This document shows, piece by piece, positions 1-11,425 of a stretch of 64,000 nucleotides of DNA. The DNA comes from Symbiodinium natans (taxonomy: Eukaryota; Sar; Dinophyceae; Suessiales; Symbiodiniaceae). Under the pieces are notes generated by a model. That model searched no databases and was not told where the DNA came from. It saw only the letters and a program-made list of their open reading frames with translations. The DNA is taken from positions 247,624-311,623 of the forward strand of contig CAJNDS010002416.1 of the NCBI GenBank assembly GCA_905221605.1, in the 5' to 3' direction. The position numbers and the translations under genes were made by a program. Within the stretch, counting starts at the first letter, position 1. Each line of letters starts with the position of its first letter.

Positions 1-868
1 GCCTCGAGTTTTTGATTAAAGGTCGAGGGCCTAAGTCGTGTCAGGGCTTGGAAATTGTTAGACCCCAAGCCTAAACGCAACACTCAGAACACTCGACGCC
101 CTACAAACCTTAAACCAGACCGTGAAAGTCCAAACCCTATCCCACACTGGTCCTTTCTCGAAGTTACGGCGCCGCCTTCTAATCGTAACCCCAACAGGGA
201 CCTTAGTACGGAGAGGTGACCACATGCCTTTGGGGCCTCGGGATTTAGGTTTTCTGAGCTTCTTGGTTCGGCTATGGCAACCCATTCAGAGTATCATGGA
301 GGCTTTGTTTAGGGTTTAGGATGTAGGGTTTAGGAGTTTAGGACTTCGGGTCTATTTTATGGTTAGGCTTTAAGGTGCAGGGTTTAGGATGTATATAGGG
401 TTCTTCAGCATTTCATGTGTTGGTTTTCTCCGCCCAGAGCAGGCCATAATCTTAAGAAAATTATTCAGTCCATTTCTGTAAATGATTTGACCTCATGCCG
501 AACCCCCAGAAACAAGAAACATGGACCTTATACGGGATTAGGTATGAGGGTACCAAATGGTCGGCACCCAGAATTGACCTTATACCGAATTGAGCATTGG
601 GGTTGGTCCGACAGTTGGGCTTGTACCCAAAAGTTGAGCCCATACTGGGCCCTATGCCGAATTTGGAATCAGGGTTGGTGCCCCAAATTGACCGGTGTGC
701 CAAGTTCTGCATTGGCTTCAATGGTCTCTTATGAAAGAGAAGATTTTGGGGTTTGGGGCTTGCCCCCTGCACATCTCCAAGCCCGAAGGAGCAGGGGCTA
801 GAGCGGTTTAGGGTTTAGTGCTCGAAGTTCGGGTATGTTGCAGGATCGCAACGCTCACTGCCCGATGA

Positions 869-1042
869 ATGTCGTCGTCCTATCTCCGACCAGGACCCGC
901 TGTCCTCAACATCTTTGTGTTGCGGCATTGGGTGTTGCTAGGAATCAGGCGTTTCGGAGTTGTGGGCTTGGGCACAGGGACGTTTCAAGTAGAGCCTGTC
1001 AAGAGACTGCTTGTGCCGGTGAAAAAAAACAGCCAAGCACCC
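869..1042 (+). CDS. Possible exon, unknown product
   Basis: An open frame of 58 codons follows an in-frame TGA at 866. A possible CAG acceptor at 891-893 would start the exon at 894. The reading is moderately hydrophobic (for example NIFVLRHWVLLGIRRFG) and ends at TAA in a telomere-like unit at 1043. No family is recognised and it could be chance. Confidence 0.25.
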
Positions 1043-1045
1043 TAA

Positions 1046-2260
1046 ATCCTGGACACTAGAAGCCCTCCACTCCGCAACGCAACCTGCAAAGTCCCTACAC
1101 GATGTAATTAGGGTTTCGGGTTTAATAATAGGGGCTTTTCGGGGCATCCTAAATCCTTGGCTACAGCCCTTAACACCCAAAGGCCCTGAAACGCTAACCC
1201 GACAGCGTTAAACCCCTGAAGCCCTCTAACGCTTAAAGGTCCAGAGCCTTTCAAGCATGCAATCTGTACCTGGAGGATCATTCGTACTTGTAAGTAGGGC
1301 TTCAAATGCCTTAACTAAGGTCAAGGCCTTAAGATGCCTTAACTAGGGCTGCAATATGGACAACCTTAGTTCGAACTGCGTGTGAGCTTGTTCGGTACGC
1401 TAATCTACCTTCAGCCCCCAAACTCAGCCGGCAAGACCACCTCTCCAAAAACGTCAACCCTAAACCCGAAGCCCTAGACCAGAAACCCGAAGACCTGAAC
1501 GCCTCAATCCTTAAAAAAACAGGAAAGGTAATATAGGGATGATTTGTTTTTTTAAAATTCTTTTGGGGTTCTTAAGCAAATAGTAGCAAAGGGGAATAAG
1601 ATTAAGGGTCCCTTGAACAGCCAGGAGCACCTGGAGGTTACTTACCGCCTTCCGCGGGGACCACTACGTTGAGGCCGACGTCCAGAGGCGGGTTTGGGGG
1701 GGGAGGCTTTTTTTGTTTTGGGGGGAAGGGGGGGGGGGGGAGTCTTTTAACTCTTTTTTTTTTTTGGGGGGGGGGTGTGGGGCGGGGGAGGTCCGTTTCA
1801 TTTGGTTTTACTTGCTTTTTTGGATTGGGGGTTCAGGGTTCATAGTATTTGTGGCGGCAGGGAGGGGGTGTTGCGTTAAAAGGTTTCCGGGCGTGTTTTC
1901 TGTTTGTTGCTTGGCTGTTGAGTATAAGGGGTGAAGGGGGTTATGGGTAAGCGATTGTGGTGCGGGGTGCCTTAACCCTAAACCATAAACCCCGTTTATA
2001 CGGCTTCGGGCAAACGAGAATATTGCTCTGTGAATACCATGGTGGACGACGACATAACCTTAAACCCTAAACCCTAAACCCTACACCAGCCCAAAAGCCG
2101 AACCTCCAACTGTGCCTGCCATCCTGGATCCAACAATCGGCAAGCCAAGACCAGCAGCCGTCTAAACCCGAAACCCAAAACCCAAATGGGGGTTTACGAC
2201 AAAGGGGTTCAGGGTTTAGGGTTTAGGGTTTAGGGTTCAGGGTTTAGGGTTTACGAAAAA
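1046..2260. other. Repeat-rich stretch without a supported gene
   Basis: Scattered single CCCTAAA and TTTAGGG units occur, with T-rich and G-rich homopolymer runs at 1696-1795. The island at 1625-1690 lies after an AG and could be a short exon: it is open in two plus frames, and a GTAAGT can be read on the minus strand. None of these readings is convincing. Confidence 0.4.
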
Positions 2261-2261
2261 A

Positions 2262-2345
2262 GGGACTTCCTAATATATTCCCCCAAATAGAGGCCCCCAA
2301 CAAGGTGCCTCTAATTTCGGAAAACCCCCCCCCCCCCCCCCAAAT
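2262..2345 (-). mobile_element. MITE-like element, family C
   Basis: Its ends read TTACGAAAAAAGGG and CTAATTTCGGAAAACC, with an inner AACAAGGTGCCT block. This is the reverse orientation of copies at 6717, 16146 and 51124, which carry GGTACCTTATTGGGG then a TTCGTAA end. It abuts the recombinase-like fragment. Confidence 0.5.
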
Positions 2346-2717
2346 TCCTACACCACCAAAACCATTGCTGCTGCTGCTGCTCTTTTCGAAGGCTTTTCGC
2401 CTGAGGAGCGTTTGTTTGGGCACAGTGGGCAGACGTTCCGGCGCTGGGATGAGCTCTTGAAAGCCTTGGGTGTGCCCCACAACCTGCGGCTCACTCCGGG
2501 CTGCTGCGGGGGGGGGGGGGGGGGGGGCGGCGCTGTTGCAGCATACCAGAAAGGTACCGCGATCCATGATCTCATGTGGCAGATGAGAATCCAGCATGTC
2601 CATACACTCCAGCACTATCTGCAAGAGGTGGCGGCAGAAAACACACTGAGTCAGTTGACTCAGTCTAGCCGCGCGCGTGTCTCTGCTGCTAGCTCGTTGC
2701 TTCCAGCCTCCTTCGGG
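2343..2717 (+). pseudogene. Tyrosine-recombinase-like C-terminal fragment with poly-G insert
   Basis: One plus frame is open from 2343 through 2717. The part at 2403-2500 reads EERLFGHSGQTFRRWDELLK and then ALGVPHNLRLTPG. After the G-run come AVAAYQKGTAIHDLMWQMR (about 2530-2588) and TLQHYLQEVAAE. This order fits box II of tyrosine recombinases (phage-integrase fold): an LTP..LR.GGA..Y..G block, then an H..TL..Y segment holding the nucleophilic tyrosine. That layout is known from recombinase-like proteins in dinoflagellate genomes; the match here is by eye. At 2510-2527 a run of about 18 G replaces the expected LRGGG, so the first catalytic arginine is missing, although the frame survives. 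The 5' part of the domain is absent and a family F inverted-repeat element starts at about 2703. It is probably a decayed mobile-element gene; a functional exon is less likely. Confidence 0.55.
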
Positions 2718-2865
2718 GTTAAAGGAGGGACTCCTAGAAGGAACCCTCCAGCTTGTTCCCGTATATAAGCCCTATATATGCCTATATAGCCCCCATCTCC
2801 CTAAGTCGCCCCTAAATAACCCTAAGGTCCCTTATGAGGGTCCCTCCTTCAGTCCCTTGACACCA
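2703..2865. mobile_element. MITE-like element, family F
   Basis: An imperfect palindrome has AAAGGAGGGACTCCTAGAAG at the left and AGGTCCCTTATGAGGGTCCC at the right, with TATATAAGCCCTATATATG inside. Related copies lie near 17040, 32535 and 43085. Confidence 0.45.
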
Positions 2866-3253
2866 AAGCCAGATACCCGACACTTCCTAAACCCCAAAAT
2901 CCGAAAACCCTAAGCCCTCAAGCCCAAAATCCCTAAGCCCTGACATCATTGGAGCCGAAACCTCTAAGGCCTTAAACCCTTAAGCCTACAGTTTACTGCA
3001 TGCTGCCTGTCTAAGGGCCATATTCGGAGTACATTAAGGGAAGCCTTTACTACGATTTGCTCAAGAACCCACAAAAAAGTCCCAATATTCCCCTCATACG
3101 GAAGAATATATTGGTGTGTGTGTGTGTGTTTATTATTTTTATTTTTATTTTTTTTTTGGGGGGGGGGTTCTTAAGCAACAGTAATAAACCCTGAACCCAC
3201 TCAAGTGCAACCTTAGACGTACCTTCATCCCTTGACATGCGCCGAAAGGCCCT

Positions 3254-3357
3254 CAACCCTAAACCCTAAACCCTAAACCCTAAACCCTAAACCCTAAACC
3301 CTGAACCCTGAACCCTGAACCCTGAACCCTGAACCCTAAACCCTAAACCCGAACCCC
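3254..3357. repeat. Telomeric-type tract, CCCTAAA then CCCTGAA
   Basis: About 15 tandem heptamers start as CCCTAAA, switch to a block of CCCTGAA and return to CCCTAAA. It is interstitial, with unique sequence on both sides. Confidence 0.9.
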
Positions 3358-4520
3358 TAAGTCCGAAACCCTACTCGCCGAAAGGAGCAAGGAGTACTTG
3401 CAAGAGGCCCTTCGCTGCTTGCGCCTGGGAAGACATTCTGGGGGTTGACTGGGCTTGGTGGGGTTTAGGCTTTTCGGGTTCAGGGTTTAGGGTTTAGGGT
3501 TCAGTTTAGGCTTTAGGCTTTTCGGGTTATGGGTTTAGGGTATTAGGGAACCCTGATAAAGGAAACTTAAGTTGAGTTACCATGAGGAGGGTATGTTGAA
3601 AAGAGATTTGGTTTACTTATAGCTCTGACTAGGGAACCATTATCGTACTTTGAGTCAGGTACAACAAGCTGTTTTTCGGCTCCGCCTGTCACAGTATATG
3701 TACATGAGGGGGTTCAAGGTTTTAAAGTCTGCGCTCTCCAGGGTGTAGGGCATAGGTTTATGGATTAGGGTACGGGCTGCCCAGAAGCAATAAACCCCTA
3801 AGCCCCTCTTCACATGAAGCCTGCGCCTATCGGCCTTTCTGCAAGGCCTTGGAACAAAAAGGGAGGCCTTCGTCAGTTTAGGGCTTTACAAGGAGTGTGG
3901 GGTTTAGGTTAGGGTTTAGGGTTCAGGGTTTAGGGTTTAGGGGCTTAGTGTCTTGGGTTCCGGCTTTTGTTTCTTATATCCCTAGAAGCCCTGATCTTCC
4001 CTGAGCCCTATGTAAGCCCTGAAAGAGGCCCCTAAAGCTCCAAAAATCCTAAAGCCCTCAAACCCCTAAAGCCGCAAAAGCCTTGAAAAGCAGTAAAAAC
4101 CCGAAAGCCAAAAGCCCGAAAGCCCCTAAGGCCCTAAAACCCCTGAAGCTGCTAGAGTAGTAGCTTAGTTGCATGGTCTCTTAGTATGGGCCCTTAAAGG
4201 GGTCCCCTTACATACCCCTTATATACCCATACTTCAGAACCCTCTCAAAAGGCACCATATTAAGGGCCCATGAACCTACCCTTAGAGAAGCCCTACACCC
4301 TCACAACCCTATAATTCCCTCCCCCTTTTATTAAATGGACCCCTAATAATAAAAAAAAACACTTTCCGGAAAATCCTGCCGAAACCAACCCCGCCTTTAA
4401 AACCCTATTCCGAATTGGGGGGGGGGGGGGGGTTCAGGCCTCCAACAAACCCCTCAACACCAATAAAACCCTCAGAGGGTTTAGGCTTGGGGGTCTAGGG
4501 TTAAGGGTGCAGGGCTTAGG

Positions 4521-4531
4521 GTCTCTCTCTC

Positions 4532-4591
<60 letters not shown>

Positions 4592-4595
4592 ACTT
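4521..4595. repeat. CT microsatellite
   Basis: An almost pure CT dinucleotide run sits directly after TTTAGGG-like units and grades into CTTTCT at its right end. Confidence 0.9.
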
Positions 4596-4843
4596 TACAC
4601 CACACTTAAGTTGATTACTTGAGTAACCCTGAAGTCTACTTAATTATGACATTTCGATAAGAATACCCCCTAATAATAAAAACACATTCCGAATTTTTAT
4701 TGGGGGGGGGGACCCCGTTTAATATTAGGGGGAGGGGATTATAAACATTAAACCTTAAACCCTAAACCCTAAGCCCTAAACCCTAAACCCTAAACCCTAA
4801 ACCCTACACCCTAAACCCTAGAGAAGCCCCTCATATCCCGAGA

Positions 4844-4941
4844 GACCAGCGCCTCAAGGATCGAAGAGCCGCTCGCCATGGTCACCCTGCCCTGAGATCT
4901 GCGAAAGACCGGGTTGATGTTTATAAAGAAGCTTGCATGAT
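4844..4941 (+). CDS. Possible exon, unknown product
   Basis: The island lies between a CCCTAAA tract (4749-4820) and a TTTAGGG tract (from 4941). One plus frame is open and begins DQRLKDRRAARHGHPALRSA. Splice edges are not clear and no family is recognised. Confidence 0.3.
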
Positions 4942-5009
4942 TAGGGTTTAGGGTTTAGGGTTTAGGGTTTAGGGTTTAGGGTTTAGGGTTTAGGGTTTAG
5001 GGTTTAGGG
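4941..5009. repeat. Telomeric-type tract, TTTAGGG
   Basis: Nine near-perfect TTTAGGG units lie between two codon-like islands. Confidence 0.9.
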
Positions 5010-5010
5010 A

Positions 5011-5102
5011 GATTAACCTCTGGAATCGTGACTGGCTGAAGATTTGCGGACGGGGACGCTGTGCGTGCCCCCCTTGCTCGGTGGTTCAACGGATGCGTGC
5101 CG
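5011..5102 (+). CDS. Possible exon, unknown product
   Basis: The open frame reads INLWNRDWLKICGRGRCACP then PCSVVQRMRAG, and stops at a GTTTAG donor-like site at 5103. It follows directly on a TTTAGGG tract. No homologue is recognised. Confidence 0.3.
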
Positions 5103-5275
5103 GTTTAGCCCTAAAACCCTGAGGCCCGAAATCCTAAGTCCCTCTACCCCAAGCCCTATAAACCCTCACAGCCTTAACCCTCAACGCTCCAAAGCCTCAA
5201 CCACAGCCCCTAAGCCCTAGTCATCCTGATTCTTACATCAATGGTTTATCTACCTCCTCTGTTTCTACATCCATT

Positions 5276-5379
5276 GCAAACCCTAACCCCCAAACCTTAA
5301 ACCCTAAACCCTAAACCCTAAACCCTAAACCCTAAACCCTAAACCCTAAACCCTAAACCCTAAACCCTAAACCCTAAAC
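5276..5379. repeat. Telomeric-type tract, CCCTAAA
   Basis: About 13 tandem CCCTAAA units, nearly perfect. Confidence 0.9.
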
Positions 5380-5528
5380 GTATCCGTTTCAATGGAATCT
5401 ACCATGTTTTTTCAATCACTTGATGAGCCAGGCTTGTGGGGGTGTGGTGTTTTGGGCTCTCATAAAGATACGCCTCCCAGGCAGCACTGGGGGCTTTAGG
5501 GTTTAGGGTTTAGGGTTTAGGGTTTAGC

Positions 5529-5642
5529 CGGGAGCGCGCGCATGTAGAGATCGGAGCGCTGCCAACCTCAAAAGAGGGTCGCAGCCTCCAGTCCCCACCA
5601 CCAAGAAACCGCCGATCTTCCAGCCAGCTGCACCACCCTAAG
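5529..5642 (+). CDS. Possible exon, unknown product
   Basis: The open frame starts RERAHVEIGALPTSKEGRSL and continues with a proline- and serine-rich part to HHPK. It ends at AAG|GTAGGG. The left edge lies directly after TTTAGCC. No domain is recognised. Confidence 0.35.
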
Positions 5643-5958
5643 GTAGGGCATGAAGAGCCCTAAACCCTAAACCCTAAGCTCTAAGAGGCATCTCCAACCC
5701 TGCTGAAATCTGCGAAGGAACACAGCTATAGTCTGTTCACATAAAAGAGCCCAAGGGCCTATACAAACATATGATGGCTCTATATGGCTCTAAGGGGAAT
5801 ATAGCTACACTGCAGACCCCAACTATCCTTAGACGCGCGCCGCGTGTGCCCCGGGCGAAGAGCCCGCGCGGCCTTTGCTGGGGCGCCCTTTCCTGCGCTC
5901 TCAGCCGAACCCACCACGTCCTGGGCTTACTAGATGGGAGAAGACTCAACCCTAAACG

Positions 5959-6042
5959 GTAGGGTTTAGGGTTTAGGGTTTAGGGTTTAGGGTTTAGGGT
6001 TTAGGGTTTAGGGTTTAGGGTTTAGGGTTTAGGGTTTAGGGT
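5959..6042. repeat. Telomeric-type tract, TTTAGGG
   Basis: Twelve tandem TTTAGGG units without error. Confidence 0.92.
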
Positions 6043-6220
6043 TTTGAGCCTCTTAATGGGTATCTACATAACTCTCAACATGGTTGCAGAAGGTGGGTAC
6101 TTGCGCAGCTTCGTGCATGGTGGGCTCGACGTGTAATTCGGCCACGTTGCAAAGCCCTGGTGATCATCGCGATCACCGGGGCGGCTTGCAATTTTGGTAG
6201 CTTGTAGATGTTGCTTGGCC

Positions 6221-6297
6221 CCTAAACCCTAAACCCTAAACCCTAAACCCTAAACCCTAAACCCTAAACCCTAAACCCTAAACCCTAAACCCTAAAC
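6221..6297. repeat. Telomeric-type tract, CCCTAAA
   Basis: Eleven tandem CCCTAAA units. With the tract at 5959-6042 it brackets a unique island of about 180 bases in the T-to-C orientation. That island has an open plus frame (about 6055-6207) with no recognisable content. Confidence 0.9.
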
Positions 6298-6716
6298 TCC
6301 ATGAACGTAAAACCCTGAAGCAGCACAACAGCTTGGTCAGGCAAGCCTGCTGCAGCCTAGCAGGTTTCCAAATCCCAAACCCAGCAATTTTAAGGCCTAA
6401 ACCAGAAGCCCCAAACCCTGAACCCCTAAACCCTAAACCCTATAAACCCTGAACCCTGAACCCTGAACCCGAGACCTGAAAAGAAGCCCTCTAAATTTTA
6501 AATTCCATTTCCCCCAACAATCCGGTTTAGGGTTTAGGGTTGAAGGCCAGGTGTGCAAGCTCATCCTGACTAATGGATTTTGAGCCTTTTGGGGGGCAAA
6601 CCCTAAACCCTGTAGCGCTGAACCGCCACAGCCCTGTCTCATGCCCTCAACCCGAAACCCTAGACCCAGGTCTTCCACTGTCCCTGGAGGTTTGCATGAA
6701 TTTACATGGCGGATTG

Positions 6717-6815
6717 CGATGTTCGGGGTACCTTATTGGGGTCCTTACTATAAGGGAGTCCTACTCTTTGGGGGTCTACTTGAGGGGTGCCCAATTTTTT
6801 TCGTAAACCCCCACA
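6717..6815 (+). mobile_element. MITE-like element, family C
   Basis: It has TTCGGGGTACCTTATTGGGG at the left and a TTTTTTTCGTAAACCCC end. It matches the copies at 16146 and, reversed, 2262. Confidence 0.55.
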
Positions 6816-6992
6816 TGATTCCCCTGAATTGCAGTAGCATCCGACTGTGGTTTAGGGAATGTTCCTGACTTACGGTCCAAACCCTAAACCCTAAACCCTA
6901 AACCCTGGGCCCTCAATATGGTCCCCTACTTCCCTTAGAGGGCTCTGAACTACCGGCGTCCCCTTTTAAGGGCCCATATGAAGGGACCATGT

Positions 6993-7098
6993 GGAGCAGG
7001 GTTTATATTACTTTTGGTCGGTGTATATAAGGTTCCTTTTTAGATATTGCTGAGTGCATATACCGGGTGCCCTTTTGGGGGGTGCAAGAAATATATAC
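6993..7098 (+). mobile_element. Short repeated element, family E
   Basis: It starts GGAGCAGGGTTTATATTAC, carries GTGTATATAAGGTTCC and TGAGTGCATATACCGGGTG, and ends in a TTTTGGGGGGTGCAAGAA-like block. Related copies are at 17315, 47078 and 56314. Confidence 0.55.
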
Positions 7099-9360
7099 CC
7101 TACTTCATGTAAGTACCCTAAGATGCGGGATGTTGAAATCCCTAAGCCTTAAAGGGTCGAACGCCCTCTCAGTCCTTCGCGCTGTGACTTACGAAGCCCT
7201 AAACCCTAAATATCCTAAACAGCAAACCCTAAAGACCCTAAAGCATAAACCCTAAACCCTGAACCCTAAACCCTAAACCCTAAGCCCTTAGCCCTAAACA
7301 AACCTCAACAGCCGCGAGACTGCGCGGCCAGGCACCTGTAGACAATGGTTAAGGAAGCCAGTATTGGGAAGGTCCCCTGTGCTGCGTGCCCCGAACCGTG
7401 TTAACTGTTTCAAGGTTTTTTAGGGTTCAAGGTGGAGACACTCACCCTCATCACCCGAGCGATAGTGACAGTGATACCTTGCCATGCTGGCGCTTTGAAC
7501 CTCTCCTGCTTTTTCTCTCTCTTTCTCTCTCTCTCTCTCACTCACTCTCTCGCGCTCTCTGCTTCTCTATCGACGTATCTAGAACCTTCAAGCGTACGTG
7601 TTACTTTCAGCCTCACTGAGGGCCTCTGATTGGTCTAGGTGAGTAGCCCTCGAGTAAGTGAGGGAACCGGTGTTCAGGGACCCTAAACCCTAAACCCTAA
7701 ACCCTAAACCCTAGACCCTAAAGAGTTCCTAAGCCGAAATGAGCCCGCAGCAGCCAGCCATCGCCAGCTCCCTTCGGGTACCCAGCAAGGGGGACACTCC
7801 TATGCGGAGACCTATAGCTAGCCTGTGAGGCAGCGATGAGGTTTCAAAAGCTGCGGTTTTGGGTAGGGTTCAGGGTTTAGGGTTTAGGGTTTAGGGGTTT
7901 AGTGTTTAGGGTGAATCCATCCCGAAGGATTCCACAGTGCCGGGTGAGTCAGGGTCCCATAACCCTAAACCCTAAATCCTAAACCCTAAACCCTATACAA
8001 GTTCACAGCTATGACTAAGACCTGGAGTAGGCCAGCCCTTATTCCCCCTTTTTTTTCAGGGCTTAGGTTCCCTTATTAGCCCCTTGCTTGAACCGAAAAG
8101 GGTACAATTTTTTTTGCTCGGTTATTCTTGGGTCTAGATGAAGCTGAAGTCCAAAGCCCTACTCGCAACAAAGCGAACCTACGAACTCCTTTCGATTCCC
8201 GAGATCCCCTCGGTTTAGGGTTTAAGGTTTTGGGTTTTAGGGTTCCGGGATCCCCCCAGACCCCAAGCCCTGAAGCCTAAATCCCTTATAACCCTAAACC
8301 CTAAACCCTAAACCCTAAACCCTAAACCCTAAACCCTGAACCCTTTAGTATGGTCCCGTACCCTTGTGAAAAGATAGTGTATATCGGTTTCAAGACAAGT
8401 CTTATTCCCTTATGTAACCCCTTGGTATGCCTTCAAAAGTGCCTTTATACCTAAGTAGCCCGTAAATAACCCCCCCAAAGGCTCCACCTTTAGTATTTAG
8501 TCCCTTGAACGACCCAAAATAAGGGCTCAATCTTGGGACCCCATATTATATATATATATATATACGAAAACGAAACAACGAAGGCCGTTAGAGCCCGACG
8601 CCCGACGTCAATGGAATTCCCGACCCCGGTCGTTTTCCCTCTTAGGGTCTTGTCGTCTTGGGGGGGTGGGGGGGTGGGGGGGGGGGGGGGGGGGGGGGGG
8701 TGGTAGGAACCAAAACCCTAAGCCCGAGTCCTAAACCCTAAACCCAGCCCTACACCCTAAACCCCAAACCCTAAACCCATGTAAATCTATGCATTAAGGC
8801 TCCACAGTCACTCTACCAAAGAGGGGGGTCATCGCCTAGGTGCAAGCAGCAGTTGAGACGCCCGAGGAGGCACAAGGGGTGTGCGGGGATTGTGGGGGAA
8901 GGGACCCCTAAACCCTAAACCCTAAACCCCAAAGCTTTGGGGTTTTAGGATTTAGGGCGTTTGTGGGGCTTTAGGGGCTGGACGGTGAAGCTGTCCCTGT
9001 TTCACTTACTCGTTCTTAGCAGGGGAACTAGGGCCTTATCCTATGTCTCCTGTAGAGCCAACCCCTTGGGGCTTTAGGGTTCAGGGGTCAGGGCTGTAAG
9101 GTGTTCAGGGTTCGAGGACTGTGGTTCGTGCAGTTGTTTTTGTTGAAGTTAAGGCTTCAGGGGTGTAGGTTCGCTGTGGATCATTATAGGTCTTTTCTTT
9201 TCGAAGAGCTTGGGGCCTTTGTGTTGAGTTTACTTACTTTTTTTGGCGGAGGAAGGCAGGGTGTTTCGGGTTTCAAGGTTCAGGGCTGTAGAGCCCACAC
9301 CCAAACCTCAAGCCCTGAGCCTGAACCCTAAACCCGAAGCCCGAAACCCTACCCTAAGCC

Positions 9361-9948
9361 CTGGAGCGCTTCTCTGTCCGCAGACCACTGACGGTTCTGG
9401 ATGCCAGGTTTGAGTTTTCGCCAGAACAAGAATTGTCGGACTGGCTAGAGAACCTGCTGTACAAAATGAGGCAGGCGCAAGAGGGGCGAGGAAAAGACAT
9501 CGTTCACAACCTGGTTTGAAACAGCTACGCAGGTGAGTTGCAGTCGGCGACAATCGCACTCGACGCGTAAGTGAGTGGTTTCGTGCTTTACGAACAGATA
9601 CTCTGTGGCTCCAAGGCAAAAGATATGGAGGCCAAGCTCACGAATGGCACTTGCCCGAGAGTGGTGGTCACCGACAACAAGGGTCTGTATGATGCTATCC
9701 AAGTAGAAAAGCCATCTACTTGACAAGGAGTGAAGATGCAGTCTTTGGTGTATCAGATTCTGTACGACTCCTAAACCCTAAACCCTAAACCCTAAACCCT
9801 GAACCCTAAACCCTGTGGCTTCAGTACCTTTTGGGTCAATGAAGAGCATCGACGTGCTGATGGGCTGACGAATCCGACGAAACTTAACCCACCTAGCAAG
9901 ATAGACCTTATTCGGAAAGTGATGAGGGACTCCTGAGTGCCATCACTT
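9361..9948 (+). pseudogene. Ty1/Copia-type RNase H fragment, interrupted
   Basis: The right part reads VVVTDNKGLYDAIQVEKPST, a stop (TGA at 9721), then QGVKMQSLVYQILYDS, and after a telomeric tract FSTFWVNEEHRRADGLTNPTK and IDLIRKVMRDS. The DNKGLYDAI...KQG.KMQSLVYQ and W(V)NE.H..ADGLTK pattern is the RNase H region at the end of Copia-type Pol, as found in dinoflagellate retroelements. The aspartate in TDNK and the A-D-G-L motif are present. The tract at 9769-9818 breaks the gene, one stop lies in frame, and the upstream part (9361-9650) is shifted and fragmentary. No LTR was seen. It is a retroelement relic, not a host gene. Confidence 0.75.
9769..9818. repeat. Telomeric-type tract inside the Copia relic
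   Basis: Six or seven CCCTAAA/CCCTGAA units interrupt the RNase H frame between TACGACTC and GCTTCAGTACC. Confidence 0.85.
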
Positions 9949-10188
9949 AGTGCCTAACTAAACCCAAAACCCTAAACCCTAAACCCTAAACCCTACACCC
10001 TAAACCGAGAAGCAGGAACTGTAACCTTAGACCGCCCCACCCGCTGTAAATCTAGTCCCTGACCATGTCTGGACCAAGCGCAGCCCAACAGCCCCAAAAC
10101 CACCCCACCCCGAATCACCAGATTACTTTAGGGTTTAGGGTTTAGGGTTTAGGGTTTAGGGTTTAGGGTTTAGGGTTACCCCAGACTT

Positions 10189-10296
10189 GGTAGCCCAGTG
10201 GTACCCTTTTACCTCCTTTCTGGGTTCTGGGTTCCCTTACAAAGGAACCACCCAAAAAAAGGTGCCCTTATTATAATATGGTATCTGGGCTACTAG
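10189..10296. mobile_element. MITE-like element, family D
   Basis: An inverted-repeat element has GGTAGCCCAGTGGTACCCTT at the left and GGTATCTGGGCTAC at the right. The inner arms carry TGGGTTCTGGGTTCCCTTA and AAAAAAAGGTGCCCTTATTA. It is very similar to 16493-16603. Confidence 0.75.
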
Positions 10297-10330
10297 GCAG
10301 ACTAGGGGTGGTGTACGTGGTGGAACGGGT

Positions 10331-10393
10331 ACCCTAAACCCTAAACCCTAAACCCTAAACCCTAAACCCTAAACCCTAAACCCTAAACCCTAA
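10331..10393. repeat. Telomeric-type tract, CCCTAAA
   Basis: Nine tandem CCCTAAA units downstream of a family D element. Confidence 0.9.
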
Positions 10394-10493
10394 TGGTGAG
10401 TCGTAGGGGTGCGGTAGGAAGCCATTGGGGTTTGGGCTCTTGTTGGAGAAGGTGCTGGGCGTTCGGCAAGGCGCTTCCGCAGCCGAGGCCCGA

Positions 10494-10617
10494 CCCTAAA
10501 CCCTAAACCCTAAACCCTAAGCCCTAAGCCCTAAACCCTAAACCCTGAACCCTGAACCCTGAACCCTGAACCCTGAACCCTGAACCCTGAACCCTGAACC
10601 CTAAACCCTAAACCCTA
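10494..10617. repeat. Telomeric-type tract with CCCTGAA block
   Basis: CCCTAAA units flank about eight consecutive CCCTGAA units, so one variant has spread locally. Confidence 0.9.
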
Positions 10618-11425
10618 AGCCTACCCTCACGCTGAGGATGCCTAACATAGCAAGGCCTATGGGTCCAAAAGCCCTGAAATAACATAAGAGCCCTTGGATT
10701 CTTATTGCATGCATTATTTTGCAGAGCTCTGTAGTCACATTACAGTTTTGCATCTGTTCGTTCTCCCAGAGAAGTTACAGCATGGCTTGTGCCCATCGTC
10801 CTTTTTTTTGGAGGTAGCTCCTCAGTTGCAACTTCGTCTTGGGGCATGTAGCTCAGACTTCTCGCCCGTATTTAATAGTCTACAGGGTTTAGGTTTAGGC
10901 TTTAGGGTTTAGAGTTTAGGGACTCTGCACCGTGAAGTAGGGCCTAAATCTTCAAAGCCAAACCACTTCGAGTCTTTTCTCCGGCCAACCAGCCAAAACT
11001 TCTCCCTCGCGGGTGTCTGACTCATTTGGGGACAAAACGAGAGCTTCCAAGCATCAGCGTCACCACCCGAGGAGGGTTAGTTTCTGGGGTCCGCCTTATC
11101 CCCTCCCCCCCCCCCCCCCCCCCCCCCCCCACCCACAAAAAAGGTCCCCTTGTAACGACCGACTGAACCCTCAAGGTTTTTGCTTGGTAGCCTTTAAGCC
11201 TTTGAAAAAGCATTCTGCTAGTTGTACAGGAGCCACAATTACATAATAATGTCAGTTAAAACAACCCCAAACCCCGGGAGGTCTAGGGTTTGGGGTTTCG
11301 GTTTTGGGGTTTGGGGTTTAGGTTTTGGGGTTTGGGGTTTTGGTTTTGGGGTTTGGGGTTTAGAGGATTAGGCTTTAGGGTTTCCAACAACAGGGGGTGC
11401 CGGCTGGGGCTCGGATGGTCGGGGC

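Larger units (their letters stand above)
6300..9360. other. Repeat-dense stretch without a supported gene
   Basis: It contains short telomeric tracts (6870, 7250, 7685, 7975, 8287, 8905), inverted-repeat elements, a CT-rich run (7510-7562), a TA run (8543-8562) and a G-run (8658-8700). Short open islands such as 7743-7830 and 8850-8905 could be exons, but nothing identifies them. Confidence 0.5.

Noticed and set aside
58-801. Open frames near the left edge on both strands
   Set aside because: No family motif or splice context; sequence at 500-700 is made of degenerate ACCGAATTGAGC-like repeats.
3254-3357. CRISPR array
   Set aside because: The repeats are contiguous heptamers without unique spacers, in a eukaryote-like context.
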